Of a DNA stretch of 64,000 bases, positions 10,200 to 22,999 are shown one piece after another. The stretch comes from Euonymus europaeus (taxonomy: Eukaryota > Streptophyta > Magnoliopsida > Celastrales > Celastraceae): NCBI GenBank assembly GCA_963580455.1, contig OY756966.1, positions 16,557,001 to 16,621,000 of the forward strand, given 5' to 3'. The position numbers and the translations under genes were made by a program. Positions within the stretch are counted from its first letter, which is position 1, and the number at the start of each line of letters is the position of its first letter. The notes under the pieces were generated by a model. It was given only the letters and a program-made list of their open reading frames with translations, searched no databases and was not told the DNA's origin.

Positions 10200-13100
10200 A
10201 GCAACTTCGGACTATCAAAATTGCTCGGGATAGACTTTTTAATGTTCTTCTATGTCAAATTTTACGAGTATAAGTTTCCTACATTATTTCGATGCCAAAA
10301 CACCAACTTTCTATGACAAATAGACAAAACCGTTAAAAACTCCTCCATAGAGAGAGTTGAGCAACTTCGGACAATCAAAGTTGCTCGGGATAGACTTTTT
10401 ATTATTCTTCTATGTCAACTTTTACGAGTATAAGCTTTCTACATTATTTCGATGCCAAAACACCAACTTTCCAGGACAACTGGACAAAACCGTTAAAAGC
10501 TCCTCCATAGAGAGAGTTGAGCAACTTCGAACTATCATAATTGCTCGGTATAGACTTTTTATTGTTCTTCTATGTCAAATTTAACGAGTATAAGCTTCCT
10601 GCATTATTTCAATGCCAAAACACCAACTTTCTATGACAAATAGACAAAACCGTTAAAAGCTCCTCCATAGAGGGAGTTGAGCAACTTCGGACTATCAAAG
10701 TTGCTCGGGATAGACTTTTTGTTGTTCTTCTATGTCAACTTTTACGAGTATAAGCTTCCTACATTATTTCGATGGCAAAACACCAGCTTTCTATGACAAA
10801 TTGACAAAACCGTTAAAAGCTCCTCCATAGAGAGAGTTGAGCAACTACGGACTATCAAAGTTGCTCGGGATAGACTTTTAATGGTTCTTCTATGTCAAAT
10901 TTAACAAGTATAAGCTTCCTACATTATTTCAATGCCAAAACACCAACTTTCTATGACAAATAGACAAAACCGTTAAAAGCTCCTCCATAGAGAGAGTTGA
11001 GCAACTTCGGACAATCAAAGTTGCTCGTGATATACTTTTTATTGTTCTTCTATGTCAAATTTTACGAGTATAAGCTTCCTACATTATTTCGATGCCAAAA
11101 CACCAACTTTCTATGACAAATAGATAAAATCGTTAAAAGCTCCACCATAGAAAGTGTTGAGCAACTTCGGACTATCAAAATTGCTCGGGATAGACTTTTT
11201 ATTGTACTTCTATGTCAAATTTTACGAGTATAAGTTTCCTACATTATTTCGATGCCAAAACACCAACTTTCTATGACAAATAGACAAAACCGTTAAAAAC
11301 TCCTCCATAGAGAGAGTTGAGCAACTTCGGACAATCAAAGTTGCTCGGGATAGACTTTTTATTGTTCTTCTATGTAAAATTATACGAGTATAAGCTTCCT
11401 AAATTATTTCGATGCCAAAACACCAACTTTCTATGACAAATAGACAAAACCGTTAAAAGCTCCTCCATAGAGAGAGTTGAGCAACTTCGGACAATCAAAG
11501 TTGCTCGGGATATACTTTTTGTTGTTCTTCTATGTCAACTTTTACGAGTATAAGCTTCCTACATTATTTCGATGCCAAAACACCAACTTTCTATGACAAA
11601 TAGATAAAATCGTTAACAGCTCCACCATAGAAAGAGTTGAGCAACTTCGGACTATCAAAATTGCTCGGGATAGACTTTTTATTTTTCTTCTATGTCAAAT
11701 TTTACGACTATAAGCTTCCTACATTATTTCGATGCCAAAACACCAACTTTCTATGACAAATAGACAAAACCGTTAAAAGCTTCTCCATAGAGAGAGTTGA
11801 ACAACTTCGGACAATCAAAGTTGCTCGGGATAGACTTTTTATTGTTCTTCTATGTCAACTTTTACGAGTATAAGATTCCTACATTATTTCGATGCCAAAA
11901 CACCAACTTTCCAGGACAAATGGACAAAACCGTTAAAAACTCCTCCATATAGAGAGTTGAGCAACTTCGAACTATCAAAATTGCTCGGGATAGACTTTTT
12001 ATTGTTCTTCTATGTCAAATTTAACGAGTATAAGCTTCCTGCATTATTTCAATGCCAAAACACCAACTTTCTAAGACAAATAGACAAAACCGTTAAAAGC
12101 TCCTCCATAGAGGGAGTTGAGCATCTTCGGAATATCAAAGTAGCTCGGGATAGACTTTTTGTTGTTCCTCTATGTCAACTTTTACGAGTATAAGATTCCT
12201 ACATTATTTCGATGCCAAAACACCAACTTTCTATGACAAATAGACAAAACCGTTAAAAACTCCTCCATAGAGAGAGTTGAGCAACTTCGGACAATCAAAG
12301 TTGCTCGGGATAGACTTTTTATTGTTCTTCTATGTAAAATTATACGAGTATAAGCTTCCTAAATTATTTCGATGCCAAAACACCAACTTTCTATGATAAA
12401 TGGACAAAACCGTTAAAAACTCCTCCATATAGAGAGTTGAGCAACTTCGGACTATCAAAATTGCTCGGGATAGACTTTTTAATGTTCTTCTATGTCAAAT
12501 TTTACGAGTATAAGTTTCCTACATTATTTCGATGCCAAAACACCAACTTTCTATGACAAATAGACAAAACCGTTAAAAACTCCTCCATAGAGAGAGTTGA
12601 GCAACTTCGGACAATCAAAGTTGCTCGGGATAGACTTTTTATTATTCTTCTATGTCAACTTTTACGAGTATAAGCTTCCTACATTATTTCGATGCCAAAA
12701 CACCAACTTTCCAGGACAACTGGACAAAACCGTTAAAAGCTCCTCCATAGAGAGAGTTGAGCAACTTCGAACTATCATAATTGCTCGGGATAGACTTTTT
12801 ATTGTTCTTCTATGTCAAATTTAACGAGTATAAGCTTCCTGCATTATTTCAAAGCCAAAACACCAACTTTCTATGACAAATAGACAAAACCGTTAAAAGC
12901 TCCTCCATAGAGGGAGTTGAGCAACTTCGGACTATCAAAGTTGCTCGGGATAGACTTTTTGTTGTTCTTCTATGTCAACTTTTACGAGTATAAGCTTCCT
13001 ACATTATTTCGATGGCAAAACACCAGCTTTCTATGACAAATTGACAAAACCGTTAAAAGCTCCTCCATAGAGAGAGTTGAGCAACTACGGACTATCAAAG

Positions 13101-14593
13101 TTGCTCGGGATAGACTTTTAATGGTTCTTCTATGTCAAATTTAACAAGTATAAGCTTCCTACATTATTTCAATGCCAAAACACCAACTTTCTATGACAAA
13201 TAGACAAAACCGTTAAAAGCTCCTCCATAGAGAGAGTTGAGCAACTTCGGACAATCAAAGTTGCTCGTGATATACTTTTTATTGTTCTTCTATGTCAAAT
13301 TTTACGAGTATAAGCTTCCTACATTATTTCGATGCCAAAACACCAACTTTCTATGACAAATAGATAAAATCGTTAAAAGCTCCACCATAGAAAGTGTTGA
13401 GCAACTTCGGACTATCAAAATTGCTCGGGATAGACTTTTTATTGTACTTCTATGTCAAATTTTACGAGTATAAGTTTCCTACATTATTTCGATGCCAAAA
13501 CACCAACTTTCTATGACAAATAGACAAAACCGTTAAAAACTCCTCCATAGAGAGAGTTGAGCAACTTCGGACAATCAAAGTTGCTCGGGATAGACTTTTT
13601 ATTGTTCTTCTATGTAAAATTATACGAGTATAAGCTTCCTAAATTATTTCGATGCCAAAACACCAACTTTCTATGACAAATAGACAAAACCGTTAAAAGC
13701 TCCTCCATAGAGAGAGTTGAGCAACTACGGACTATCAAAGTTGCTCGGGATAGACTTTTAATGGTTCTTCTATGTCAAATTTAACGAGTATAAGCTTCCT
13801 ACATTATTTCAATGCCAAAACACCAACTTTCTATGACAAATAGACAAAACCGTTAAAAGCTCCTCCATAGAGAGAGTTGAGCAACTTCGGACAATCAAAG
13901 TTGCTCGGGATATACTTTTTGTTGTTCTTCTATGTCAACTTTTACGAGTATAAGCTTCCTACATTATTTCGATGCCAAAACACCGACTTTCTACGACAAA
14001 TAGATAAAATCGTTAACAGCTCCACCATAGAAAGAGTTGAGCAACTTCGGACTATCAAAATTGCACGGGATAGACTTTTTATTTTTCTTCTATGTCAAAT
14101 TTTACGACTATAAGCTTCCTACATTATTTCGATGCCAAAACACCAACTTTCTATGACAAATAGACAAAACCGTTAAAAGCTTCTCCATAGAGAGAGTTGA
14201 GCAACTTCGGACAATCAAAGTTGCTCGGGATAGACTTTTTATTGTTCTTCTATGTCAACTTTTACGAGTATAAGATTCCTACATTATTTCGATGCCAAAA
14301 CACCAACTTTCCAGGACAAATGGACAAAACCGTTAAAAACTCCTCCATATAGAGAGTTGAGCAACTTCGAACTATCAAAATTGCTCGGGATAGACTTTTT
14401 ATTGTTCTTCTATGTCAAATTTAACGAGTATAAGCTTCCTGCATTATTTCAATGCCAAAACACCAACTTTCTAAGACAAATAGACAAAACCGTTAAAAGC
14501 TCCTCCATAGAGGGAGTTGAGCATCTTCGGACTATCAAAGTAGCTCGGGATAGACTTTTTGTTGTTCCTCTATGTCAACTTTTACGAGTATAA
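10200..14593 (+). repeat. 14- and 15-monomer tandem duplications
   Basis: Bases ~10.2-11.4 kb match ~12.45-13.7 kb at exactly 2,240 bp (14 monomers). Markers are GATGGCAAAACACCAGC at 10771 / 13011, TTGCTCGTGATATAC at 11021 / 13261, and ATTGTACTTC at 11201 / 13441. Bases ~11.46-12.19 kb match ~13.86-14.59 kb at 2,400 bp (15 monomers), marked by GTTGTTCCTC at 12161 / 14561 and GCATCTTCGG at 12121 / 14521. The change of offset by one monomer means a monomer was gained or lost between the two duplicated parts. Confidence 0.88.
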
Positions 14594-15220
14594 GCTTCCT
14601 ACATTATTTCGATGGCAAAACACCAGCTTTCTATGACAAATTGACAAAACCGTTAAAAGCTCCTCCATAGAGAGAGTTGAGCAACTATGGACTATCAAAG
14701 TTGCTCGGGATAGACTTTTAATGGTTCTTCTATGTCAAATTTAACAAGTATAAGCTTCCTACATTATTTCAATGCCAAAACACCAACTTTCTATGACAAA
14801 TAGACAAAACCGTTAAAAGCTCCTCCATAGAGGGAGTTGAGCAACTTCGGACTATCAAAGTAGCTCGGGATAGACTTTTTGTTGTTCTTCTATGTCAACT
14901 TTTACGAGTATAAGCTTCCTACATTATTTCGATGGCAAAACACCAGCTTTCTATGACAAATTGACAAAACCGTTAAAAGCTCCTCCATAGAGAGAGTTGA
15001 GCAACTACGGACTATCAAAGTTGCTCGGGATAGACTTTTAATGGTTCTTCTATGTCAAATTTAACAAGTATAAGCTTCCTACATTATTTCAATGCCAAAA
15101 CACCAACTTTCTATGACAAATAGACAAAACCGTTAAAAGCTCCTCCATAGAGAGAGTTGAGCAACTTCGGACAATCAAAGTTGCTCGGGATATACTTTTT
15201 ATTGTTCTTCTATGTCAAAT
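14581..15220 (+). repeat. 2-monomer (320-bp) adjacent duplication
   Basis: Bases 14581-14900 and the block starting at 14901 are the same two-monomer series (a GATGGCAAAACACCAGC monomer followed by an AATGCC monomer). They read almost base for base alike. The clearest difference is CTATGG at 14686-14690 against CTACGG 320 bp later, a CpG-type transition. This is among the youngest-looking events in the window. Confidence 0.85.
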
Positions 15221-16339
15221 TTTACGAGTATAAGCTTCCTACATTATTTCGATGCCAAAACACCAACTTTCTATGACAAATAGATAAAATCGTTAAAAGC
15301 TCCACCATAGAAAGTGTTGAGCAACTTCGGACTATCAAAATTGCTCGGGATAGACTTTTTATTGTACTTCTATGTCAAATTTTACGAGTATAAGTTTCCT
15401 ACATTATTTCGATGCCAAAACAACAACTTTCTATGACAAATAGACAAAACCGTTAAAAACTCCTCCATAGAGAGAGTTGAGCAACTTCGGACAATCAAAG
15501 TTGCTCGGGATAGACTTTTTATTGTTCTTCTATGTAAAATTATACGAGTATAAGCTTCCTAAATTATTTCGATGCCAAAACACCAACTTTCTATGACAAA
15601 TAGACAAAACCGTTAAAAGCTCCTCCATAGAGAGAGTTGAGCAACTACGGACTATCAAAGTTGCTCGGGATAGACTTTTAATGGTTCTTCTATGTCAACT
15701 TTAACGAGTATAAGCTTCCTACATTATTTCAATGCCAAAACACCAACTTTCTATGACAAATAGACAAAACCGTTAAAAGCTCCTCCATAGAGAGAGTTGA
15801 GCAACTTCGGACAATCAAAGTTGCTCGGGATATACTTTTTGTTGTTCTTCTATGTCAACTTTTACGAGTATAAGCTTCCTACATTATTTCGATGCCAAAA
15901 CACCAACTTTCTATGACAAATAGATAAAATCGTTAACAGCTCCACCATAGAAAGAGTTGAGCAACTTCGGACTATCAAAATTGCTCGGGATAGACTTTTT
16001 ATTGTTCTGCTATGTCAAATTTTACGACTATAAGCTTCCCACATTATTTCGATGCCAAAACACCAACTTTCTATGACAAATAGACAAAACCGTTAAAAGC
16101 TTCTCCATAGAGAGAGTTGAGCAACTTCGGACAATCAAAGTTGCTCGGGATAGACTTTTTATTGTTCTTCTATGTCAACTTTTACGAGTATAAGATTCCT
16201 ACATTATTTCGATGCCAAAACACCAACTTTCCAGGACAAATGGACAAAACCGTTAAAAGCTCCTCCATATAGAGAGTTGAGCAACTTCGAACTATCAAAA
16301 TTGCTCGGGATAGACTTTTTATTGTTCTTTTATGTCAAA

Positions 16340-17680
16340 TTTAACGAGTATAAGCTTCCTGCATTATTTCAATGCCAAAACACCAACTTTCTATGACAAA
16401 TAGACAAAACCGTTAAAAGCTCCTCCATAGAGGGAGTTGAGCATCTTCGGACTATCAAAGTAGCTCGGGATAGACTTTTTGTTGTTCTTCTATGTCAACT
16501 TTTACGAGTATAAGCTTCCTACATTATTTCGATGGCAAAACACCAACTTTCTATGACAAATTGACAAAACCGTTAAAAGCTCCTCCATAGAGAGAGTTGA
16601 GCAACTACGGACTATCAAAGTTGCTCGGGATAGACTTTTAATGGTTCTTCTATGTCAAATTTAACGAGTATAAGCTTCCTATATTATTTCGATGGCAAAA
16701 CACCAACTTTCTATGACAACTGGACAAAACCGTTAAAAGCTCCTCGATAGAGAGAGTTGAGCAACTTCGAAATATCATAATTGCTCGGAATAGACTTTTT
16801 ATTGTTCTTCTATGTCAAATTTAACGAGTATAAGCTTCCTGCATTATTTCAATGCCAAAACACCAACTTTCTATGACAAATAGACAAAACCGTTAAAAGC
16901 TCCTCCATAGAGGGAGTTGAGCATCTTCGGACTATCAAAGTAGCTCTGGATAGACTTTTTGTTGTTCTTCTATGTCAACTTTTACGAGTATAAGCTTCCT
17001 ACATTATTTCGATGGCAAAACACCAACTTTCTATGACAAATTGACAAAACCGTTAAAAGCTCCTCCATAGAGAGAGTTGAGCAACTACGTACTATCAAAG
17101 TTGCTCGGGATAGACTTTTAATGGTTCTTCTATGTCAAATTTAACGAGTATAAGCTTCCTACATTATTTCGATGGCAAAACACCAACTTTCTGTGACAAC
17201 TGGACAAAACCGTTAAAAGCTCCTCCATAGAGAGAGTTGAGCAACTTCGAACTATCATAATTGCTCGGAATAGACTTTTTATTGTTCTTCTATGTCAAAT
17301 TTAACGAGTATAAGCTTCCTGCATTATTTCAATGCCAAAACACCAACTTTCTATGACAAATAGACAAAACCGTTAAAAGCTCCTCCATAGAGGGAGTTGA
17401 GCAACTTCGGACTATCAAAGTAGCTCGGGATAGACTTTTTGTTGTTCTTCTATGTCAACTTTTACGAGTATAAGCTTCCTACATTATTTCGATGGCAAAA
17501 CACCAACTTTCTATGACAAATTGACAAAACCGTTAAAAGCTCCTCCATAGAGAGAGTTGAGCAACTACGGACTATCAAAGTTGCTCGGGATAGACTTTTA
17601 ATGGTTCTTCTATGTCAAATTTAATGAGTATAAGCTTCCTACATTATTTCAATGCCAAAACACCAACTTTCTATGACAAA
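16340..17680 (+). repeat. 3-monomer (480-bp) higher-order repeat, about three copies
   Basis: GCATTATTTCAATGCC monomers recur at ~16361, 16841 and 17321. Each is followed by an AGAGGGAGTTGAG monomer and two GATGGCAAAACACCAAC monomers, so the order repeats every 480 bp. The same triplet series is carried into the second 16-monomer copy (~18.9-20.2 kb) and the single-base markers go with it. The 3-monomer amplification is therefore nested inside, and older than, the 16-monomer duplication. Confidence 0.87.
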
Positions 17681-18589
17681 TAGACAAAACCGTTAAAAGC
17701 TCCTCCATAGAGAGAGTTGAGCAACTTCGGACAATCAAAGTTGCTCGGGATATACTTTTTATTGTTCTTCTATGTCAAATTTTACGAGTATAAGCTTCCT
17801 ACATTATTTCGATGCCAAAACACCAACTTTCTATGACAAATAGATAAAATCGTTAAAAGCTCCACCATAGAAAGTGTTGAGCAACTTCGGACTATCAAAA
17901 TTGCTCGGGATAGACTTTTTATTGTACTTCTATGTCAAATTTTACGAGTATAAGTTTCCTACATTATTTCGATGCCAAAACAACAACTTTCTATGACAAA
18001 TAGACAAAACCGTTAAAAACTCCTCCATAGAGAGAGTTGAGCAACTTCGGACAATCAAAGTTGCTCGGGATAGACTTTTTATTGTTCTTCTATGTAAAAT
18101 TATACGAGTATAAGCTTCCTAAATTATTTCGATGCCAAAACACCAACTTTCTATGACAAATAGACAAAACCGTTAAAAGCTCCTCCATAGAGAGAGTTGA
18201 GCAACTACGGACTATCAAAGTTGCTCGGGATAGACTTTTAATGGTTCTTCTATGTCAAATTTAACGAGTATAAGCTTCCTACATTATTTCAATGCCAAAA
18301 CACCAACTTTCTATGACAAATAGACAAAACCGTTAAAAGCTCCTCCATAGAGAGAGTTGAGCAACTTCGGACAATCAAAGTTGCTCGGGATATACTTTTT
18401 GTTGTTCTTCTATGTCAACTTTTACGAGTATAAGCTTCCTACATTATTTCGATGCCAAAACACCAACTTTCTATGACAAATAGATAAAATCGTTAACAGC
18501 TCCACCATAGAAAGAGTTGAGCAACTTCGGACTATCAAAATTGCTCGGGATAGACATTTTATTGTTCTTCTATGTCAAATTTTACGACT

Positions 18590-18600
18590 ATAACTTCCTA
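18590..18600 (+). repeat. Single-base deletion destroying a HindIII site
   Basis: This monomer reads CTATAACTTCCTA where others have CTATAAGCTTCCTA. Loss of one G near 18593 removes AAGCTT and makes the monomer 159 bp. The paired position 2,560 bp upstream keeps the site, so the deletion followed the 16-monomer duplication. Confidence 0.9.
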
Positions 18601-20799
18601 CATTATTTCGATGCCAAAACACCAACTTTCTATGACAAATAGACAAAACCGTTAAAAGCTTCTCCATAGAGAGAGTTGAGCAACTTCGGACAATCAAAGT
18701 TGCTCGGGATAGACTTTTTATTGTTCTTCTATGTCAACTTTTACGAGTATAAGATTCCTACATTATTTCGATGCCAAAACACCAACTTTCCAGGAAAAAT
18801 GGACAAAACCGTTAAAAGCTCCCCCATATAGAGAGTTGAGCAACTTCGAACTATCAAAATTGCTCGGGATAGACTTTTTATTGTTCTTTTATGTCAAATT
18901 TAACGAGTATAAGCTTCCTGCATTATTTCAATGCCAAAACACCAACTTTCTATGACAAATAGACAAAACCGTTAAAAGCTCCTCCATAGAGGGAGTTGAG
19001 CATCTTCGGACTATCAAAGTAGCTCGGGATAGACTTTTTGTTGTTCTTCTATGTCAACTTTTACGAGTATAAGCTTCCTACATTATTTCGATGGCAAAAC
19101 ACCAACTTTCTATGACAAATTGACAAAACCGTTAAAAGCTCCTCCATAGAGAGAGTTGAGCAACTACGGACTATCAAAGTTGCTCGGGATAGACTTTTAA
19201 TGGTTCTTCTATGTCAAATTTAACGAGTATAAGCTTCCTATATTATTTCGATGGCAAAACACCAACTTTCTATGACAACTGGACAAAACCGTTAAAAGCT
19301 CCTCCATAGAGAGAGTTGAGCAACTTCGAACTATCATAATTGCTCGGAATAGACTTTTTATTGTTCTTCTATGTCAAATTTAACGAGTATAAGCTTCCTG
19401 CATTATTTCAATGCCAAAACACCAACTTTCTATGACAAATAGACAAAACCGTTAAAAGCTCCTCCATAGAGGGAGTTGAGCATCTTCGGACTATCAAAGT
19501 AGCTCTGGATAGACTTTTTGTTGTTCTTCTATGTCAACTTTTACGAGTATAAGCTTCCTACATTATTTCGATGGCAAAACACCAACTTTCTATGACAAAT
19601 TGACAAAACCGTTAAAAGCTCCTCCATAGAGAGAGTTGAGCAACTACGTACTATCAAAGTTGCTCGGGATAGACTTTTAATGGTTCTTCTATGTCAAATT
19701 TAACGAGTATAAGCTTCCTACATTATTTCGATGGCAAAACACCAACTTTCTGTGACAACTGGACAAAACCGTTAAAAGCTCCTCCATAGAGAGAGTTGAG
19801 CAACTTCGAACTATCATAATTGCTCGGAATAGACTTTTTATTGTTCTTCTATGTCAAATTTAACGAGTATAAGCTTCCTGCATTATTTCAATGCCAAAAC
19901 ACCAACTTTCTATGACAAATAGACAAAACCGTTAAAAGCTCCTCCATAGAGGGAGTTGAGCAACTTCGGACTATCAAAGTAGCTCGGGATAGACTTTTTG
20001 TTGTTCTTCTATGTCGACTTTTACGAGTATAAGCTTCCTACATTATTTCGATGGCAAAACACCAACTTTCTATGACAAATTGACAAAACCGTTAAAAGCT
20101 CCTCCATAGAGAGAGTTGAGCAACTACGGACTATCAAAGTTGCTCGGGATAGACTTTTAATGGTTCTTCTATGTCAAATTTAATGAGTATAAGCTTCCTA
20201 CATTATTTCAATGCCAAAACACCAACTTTCTATGACAAATAGACAAAACCGTTAAAAGCTCCTCCATAGAGAGAGTTGAGCAACTTCGGACAATCAAAGT
20301 TGCTCGGGATATACTTTTTATTGTTCTTCTATGTCAAATTTTACGAGTATAAGCTTCCTACATTATTTCGATGCCAAAACACCAACTTTCTATGACAAAT
20401 AGATAAAATCGTTTAAAGCTCCACCATAGAAAGTGTTGAGCAACTTCGGACTATCAAAATTGCTCGGGATAGACTTTTTATTGTACTTCTATGTCAAATT
20501 TTACGAGTATAAGTTTCCTACATTATTTCGATGCCAAAACACCAACTTTCTATGACAAATAGAAAAAACCGTTAAAAACTCCTCCATAGAGAGAGTTGAG
20601 AAACTTCGAACTATCAAAGTTGCTCGGGATAGACTTTTTATTGTTCTTCTATGTCAACTTTTACGAGTATAAGCTTCCTACATTATTTCAATGCCAAAAC
20701 ACCAACTTTCAATGACATATGGACAAAACCGTTAAAAGCTACTCCATAGAGAGAGTTGAGCAACTACAGACTATCAAAGTTGCTCGGGATAGACTTTTT

Positions 20800-21120
20800 G
20801 TTTTTCTTCTATATCAACTTTTACGAGTATAAGCTTCCTACATTATTTCGATGCCAAAACACCAACTTTCCATGACAAATGGACAAAACCGTTAAAAGCT
20901 CCTCCATAGATAGAGTTGAGCAACTTCGAACTATCAAAGTTGCTCGGGATAGACTTTTTGTTTTTCTTCTATGTCAACTTTTACGAGTATAAGCTTCCTA
21001 CATTATTTCGATGCCAAAACACCAACTTTCCATGACAAATGGACAAAACCGTTAAAAGCTCCTCCATAGATAGAGTTGAGCAACTTCGAACTATCAAAGT
21101 TGCTCGGGATAGACTTTTTA
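20800..21120 (+). repeat. Adjacent identical monomers (single-monomer duplication)
   Basis: The CCATGACAAATGG / CCTCCATAGATAGAG monomer preceded by a GTTTTTCTTC tract appears twice in succession. About 150 bases are identical across the 160-bp shift, after which the copies part at GTTTTTC versus ATTGTTC near 21119. Adjacent monomers elsewhere usually differ at several sites, so this is a local duplication or a conversion. Confidence 0.75.
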
Positions 21121-21540
21121 TTGTTCTTTTATGTCGAATTTTACGAGTATAGGATTCCTACATTATTTCGATGCCAAAACACCAACTTTCTATGACAAAT
21201 AGACAAAACCGTTAAACGCTCCTCCATAGAGAGAGTTGAGCAACTTCGGACTATCAAAGTTGCTCGGGATAGACTTTTTGTTGTTCTTCTATGTCAACTT
21301 TTACGAGTATAAGCTTCCTACATTATTTCAATGCCAAAACACCAACTTTCAATGACATATGGACAAAACCGTTAAAAGCTCCTCCATAGAGAGAGTTCAG
21401 CAACTTCGAACTATCAAAGTTGCTCGGGATAGACTTTTTATTGTTCTTTTATGTCAAATTTTACGAGTATAAGATTCCTACATTATTTCGATGACAAAAC
21501 ACCGACTTTCTATGACAAATAGACAAAACCGTTAAAAGCT

Positions 21541-22180
21541 CCTCCATAGAGAGAGTTGAGCAACTTCGGACAATCAAAGTTGCTCGGGATATACTTTTTG
21601 TTGTTCTTCTATGTCAACTTTTACGAGTATAAGCTTCCTACATTATTTCAATGCCAAAACACCAACTTTCTATGACAAATAGATAAAATCGTTAACAGCT
21701 CCACCATAGAAAGAGTTGAGCAACTTCGGACTATCAAAATTGCTCGGGATAGACTTTTTATTGTTCTTCTATGTCAAATTTTACGACTATAAGCTTCCTA
21801 CATTATTTCGATGCCAAAACACCAACTTTCTATGACAAATAGACAAAACCGTTAAAAGCTCCTCGATAGAGAGAGTTGAGCAACTTCGGACAATCAAAGT
21901 TGCTCGGGATATACTTTTTGTTGTTCTTCTATGTCAACTTTTACGAGTATAAGCTTCCTACATTATTTCGATGCCAAAACACCAACTTTCTATGACAAAT
22001 AGATAAAATCGTTAACAGCTCCACCATAGAAAGAGTTGAGCAACTTCGGACTATCAAAATTGCTCGGGATAGACTTTTTATTGTTCTTCTATGTCAAATT
22101 TTACGACTATAAGCTTCCTACATTATTTCGATGCCAAAACACCAACTTTCTATGACAAATAGACAAAACCGTTAAAAGCT
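21541..22180 (+). repeat. 2-monomer (320-bp) adjacent duplication
   Basis: The pair consisting of a GGACAATCAAAG / GATATAC monomer followed by a GTTAACAGCTCCACCATAG / TTTACGACTATAAGC monomer occurs at 21541-21860 and again at 21861-22180. Small differences are CTCGATAGAG in the second copy and AATGCC versus GATGCC near 21650 / 21970. The same pair type also occurs at ~11.5, 13.9, 15.8 and 18.4 kb. Confidence 0.8.
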
Positions 22181-22999
22181 CCTCCATAGAGAGAGTTGAG
22201 CAACTACGGACTATCAAAGTTGCTCGGGATAGACTTTTAATTGTTCTTCTATGTCAAATTTAACTAGTATAAGCTTCCTACATTATTTGAATGCCAAAAC
22301 ACCAACTTTCTATGACAAATAGATAAAATCGTTAAAAGCTCCACCATAGAAAGAGTTGAGCAACTTCGGACTATCAAAATTCCTCGGGATAGACTTTTTC
22401 TTGTTCTTCTATGTCAACTTTTACGAGTATAAGATTCCTACATTATTTCGATGCCAAAACACCAACTTTCCAGGACAAATGGACAAAACCGTTAAAAGCT
22501 CCTCCATAGAGAGAGTTGAGCAACTTCGAACTATCAAAATTGCTCGGGATAGACTTTTTATTGTTCTTCTATGTCAAATTTAACGAGTATAAGCTTCCTG
22601 CATTATTTCAATGCCAAAACAACAACTTTCTATGACAAATAGACAAAACCGTTAAAAGTTCCTCCATAGAGGGAGTTGAGCAACTTCGGACTATCAAAGT
22701 TGCTCGGGATAGGCTTTTTGTTGTTCTTCTATGTCAACTTTTACGAGTATAAGCTTCGTACATTATTTCGATGCCAAAACAACAACTTTCCAGGACAACT
22801 GGACAAAACCGTTAAAAGCTCCTCCATAGAGAGAGTTGAGCAACTTCGAACTATCAAAATTGCTCGGGATAGACTTTTTATTGTTCTTCTATGTAAAATT
22901 ATACGAGTATAAGCTTCCTGCATTATTTCGATGCCAAAACACCAACTTTCTATGAAAAATAGACAAAACCGTTAAAAGCTCCTCCATAGAGAGAGTTGA

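Larger units (their letters stand above)
15070..20190 (+). repeat. 16-monomer tandem duplication, offset 2,560 then 2,559 bp
   Basis: Copy 1 is ~15.07-17.63 kb and copy 2 ~17.63-20.19 kb, with similarity trailing on to ~20.5 kb. Private markers repeat at the offset: CAACAACTTT at 15421 / 17981, the CTATATTATTTC variant near 16680 / 19239, TAGCTCTGGAT near 16941 / 19500, CTGTGACAAC at 17191 / 19750, and TTAATGAGTA near 17621 / 20180. The offset falls from 2,560 to 2,559 after a single-base deletion at ~18593 that removes one HindIII site. Confidence 0.93.
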
